Below are positions 38,495-40,232 of a stretch of DNA of 40,232 bases, piece by piece. Origin of the DNA: DAINPP01 sp036743375 (GTDB taxonomy: Bacteria > Thermotogota > Thermotogae > MWEM01); contig DAINPP010000026.1 of the NCBI GenBank assembly GCA_036743375.1, positions 1 to 40,232 on the forward strand, in the 5' to 3' direction. Within the stretch, counting starts at the first letter, position 1; every line of letters begins with the position of its first letter. The notes beneath the pieces are model-generated. The model worked only from the letters and a program-made list of their open reading frames with translations. It was not told the DNA's origin and ran no database searches. A program made the position numbers and the translations under genes.

Positions 38495-40232
38495 ATGCAA
38501 AGAAGAAAAGTATGGCTTTTATTCACGGCGGTCATTATTGCAGTATTTGCAATGGTCGGTTGTTTGCCTGAAGTTACACCGGACAAGACACCACCGGAAA
38601 TCACCGCGCAGAGTGCTCAGTTATCAGCGACGCAGATAGACCAGGGAGACCCGGTTACCGTTACCGTTTCTGTTACTGCAAAGGATAAGCGCAGTAATTT
38701 GAAGGAAACGGTGATGAAATTGTTCCTCAAGAAACCGGGGGAAACAACTTTTACCCAGATAGCAACGGCAACAGTATCTTTTGCCGCATCAAAAGAAGAT
38801 ACGAAGACAAACGCCTTCGAGGTGGCTGGAACAAACTTCCAGACAGGTGGGGATTATGTTTTCAAAGCAGAAATGACGGCTTCTGATGTAAACGGGAACA
38901 CCTCAACGGCGATCGAAGTACAGCCTTCTGGTGCTCTCCACGTACAGGGAGCTACACCATCCGGCCCGTCGGTAGCAATCAGTTATCCGTCCACTTCACA
39001 TTATAGTGAAGGAAGGTATACGGTTGTACCTGAAATATTCAATCTTCAGGTAGTGGCAACAGATCCGGACTCAGATCTTGTAGAACTCAAAGTGGTTCTC
39101 CAGTCGAATACAGAAACGCTTCTCGATAAAACTGAAACTTCTCAAGGGGTTGCTTCACTTACAATAACAGAAAATGGGATTGCACCTGACCTTGACGGAA
39201 ATCTTCAGGCGACGATGACACTTCATGTTTCAGCAAAGGACAGTAACGGAACTGTGAAAAGTGAAGATATTGATCTCGTGGCAAGGAAACAGGATATAGC
39301 TGTCATTGAAACGCTTGATAGCGTAAGGGGTAGTGAAGACAATCAGCTGCCAAAAACATCACATTATAAAATACCACCTGCAGTAGCAGGAGATATCGTA
39401 CAGATGCCGGAAGCAGACAGACTTTCTGTGCCATTTGGACTTTCCAAAATGTGGGTGGCTTTCCATGATGATGATGTCAGCATAAACGACACAATCAAAG
39501 CTTATGTATATACCAATTCAACGGACATATTCTCAGGAAATGAATATGCATTCAGAGCAGAAACCACCGTTAATTCAGAAAGGAGAGCCTACATCGAAGT
39601 GCCGAATTTCTGGAGACAGGCAGATGTAGACGAAGCCAAATGGCTCGTTCTTTCTGTGTTCCATAATGGAGGAGCAACACCTGTTATAAGATACGTATGG
39701 AACATCACCGCAAGAGGAGATACGGCAAGCCCAATATTCGATATCGTAGAATCCTCATCAGACTTTGATGAAGGGGTTCCACTTTATTTTGAAGCAGCGG
39801 CAACAGACGAACTGCTTGAAGCAATCACGGATCTTGGCGTACAGGTCAACATCGGACAGTCAGGTTGGGAGCCACTTGAAGATGCGATTGACAGACTCAA
39901 CACATCTGTTCCTGCTGAAGCAGATTATCAGTTTGCTCTCAGATACCATGTAAAGGTTAAAATGGATCTTGAAGATACCACATATGCAAGCGGTCTTGTG
40001 GATGATGGGATTGACTATATGGTAAGTAATGCGGTTACAGACCATGCAAACATAAGATGGTTCGATGTTTTCCATGGTGTAATTCCGGGAATGCCTGAAG
40101 ATGATCAGACACAGGCAGATTACTGGTGGAAGACGGATGGATTGTCAAATCTCATCGGTGAAGATGATGATGACTCCTATTATGGAGGAAATACACCGGA
40201 TGAAGAACCGTATGCTTCTAATATTCCGAATT
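38495..40232 (+). CDS. Large lipoprotein with repeated beta-sandwich (Ig-like) domains, 3' end missing
   Basis: At least 579 residues, open to the window edge. The signal ends in a lipobox (AMVGC), so the protein is anchored by a lipid. The mature part starts with a Ser/Thr-rich beta domain (DQGDPVTVTVSVTAKDKRSNLKETVMKLF). At least one more of the same kind follows (FNLQVVATDPDSDLVELKVVLQS), then regions with SPIFDIVESSSDFDEGVPLYFEAAATDE. The repeat of AT-x-D-xx-x-LxEL segments suggests tandem Ig- or fibronectin-like folds for surface binding or structure. The family is not identified. It has its own promoter, inverted repeat and leader hairpin, so its expression seems tightly regulated. Confidence 0.85.
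   Translation, partial: MQRRKVWLLFTAVIIAVFAMVGCLPEVTPDKTPPEITAQSAQLSATQIDQGDPVTVTVSVTAKDKRSNLKETVMKLFLKKPGETTFTQIATATVSFAASKEDTKTNAFEVAGTNFQTGGDYVFKAEMTASDVNGNTSTAIEVQPSGALHVQGATPSGPSVAISYPSTSHYSEGRYTVVPEIFNLQVVATDPDSDLVELKVVLQSNTETLLDKTETSQGVASLTITENGIAPDLDGNLQATMTLHVSAKDSNGTVKSEDIDLVARKQDIAVIETLDSVRGSEDNQLPKTSHYKIPPAVAGDIVQMPEADRLSVPFGLSKMWVAFHDDDVSINDTIKAYVYTNSTDIFSGNEYAFRAETTVNSERRAYIEVPNFWRQADVDEAKWLVLSVFHNGGATPVIRYVWNITARGDTASPIFDIVESSSDFDEGVPLYFEAAATDELLEAITDLGVQVNIGQSGWEPLEDAIDRLNTSVPAEADYQFALRYHVKVKMDLEDTTYASGLVDDGIDYMVSNAVTDHANIRWFDVFHGVIPGMPEDDQTQADYWWKTDGLSNLIGEDDDDSYYGGNTPDEEPYASNIPN

Noticed and set aside
1..40232. CRISPR array, tRNA, insertion sequence or prophage genes
   Set aside because: No regularly spaced repeats, cloverleaf, transposase or phage structural genes were seen.

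Overview
The window looks like a chromosomal segment of a flagellated, double-membraned anaerobe, most likely a member of the Thermotogota. Three things point there. The family-4 glycosidase at 17924-19330 closely resembles the Thermotoga alpha-glucosidase AglA as I remember that sequence. A two-domain protein disulfide oxidoreductase, typical of thermophiles, sits beside thioredoxin reductase. A class I hybrid cluster protein fits an anaerobe. FlgH (L ring), FlgI (P ring), lipoproteins and a putative outer-membrane beta-barrel protein indicate a diderm envelope. Most genes carry a strong GGAGG or AGGTG ribosome site. The phylum call rests on remembered protein likeness, not on a search.

Layout. 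1-3033: a truncated response-regulator gene, a short 23S-rRNA-tail-like scar, and a two-gene restriction-modification system whose methyltransferase carries an extra nuclease-fold tail. 3141-7968: heat-shock cluster dnaK-hspR-clpC with a palindrome inside the dnaK promoter. 8308-13235: patatin-type lipase, a decayed gene remnant, a secreted beta-lactamase-fold hydrolase, an orphan solute-binding protein and a nucleotidyltransferase. 13235-15771: a GAF-PAS-GGDEF-EAL cyclic-di-GMP protein cut by a 100-N assembly gap and translationally coupled to the nucleotidyltransferase. 15911-21312: lipoprotein, ROK regulator, AglA, HPt protein and MATE exporter. 21370-25311: leftward run wecG/tagA-like gene, nfeD, stomatin, pdo, trxB. 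25505-29689: flagellar rod and ring operon flgB-flgC-fliE-flgA-flgH-flgI and a FlgJ-type rod protein. 29761-31633: biotin ligase, BioY and an Mpv17-like membrane protein. 31703-34727: Crp/Fnr regulator divergent from an hcp gene fused to a DUF438-like domain, followed by a cupin. 34809-40232: methyltransferase, GNAT-like protein, beta-barrel-like protein, CorA, and the start of a large lipoprotein.

How parts fit. The TrxB-PDO pair forms an NADPH-driven disulfide system next to the membrane-quality pair NfeD/stomatin. The Hcp region looks like a nitrosative or redox stress module run by its divergent Crp/Fnr regulator through a shared palindrome. HspR probably represses dnaK and, by read-through, itself and clpC. 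BioY imports the biotin that the neighbouring BirA attaches.

Most unusual items: the methyltransferase-SNase-like fusion, the DUF438-Hcp fusion with an in-frame internal ribosome site, the palindrome filling the dnaK promoter spacer, candidate leaderless genes, and the hairpin that could hide the ribosome site of the 34809 methyltransferase. No CRISPR array, tRNA, intact rRNA or insertion sequence was seen.
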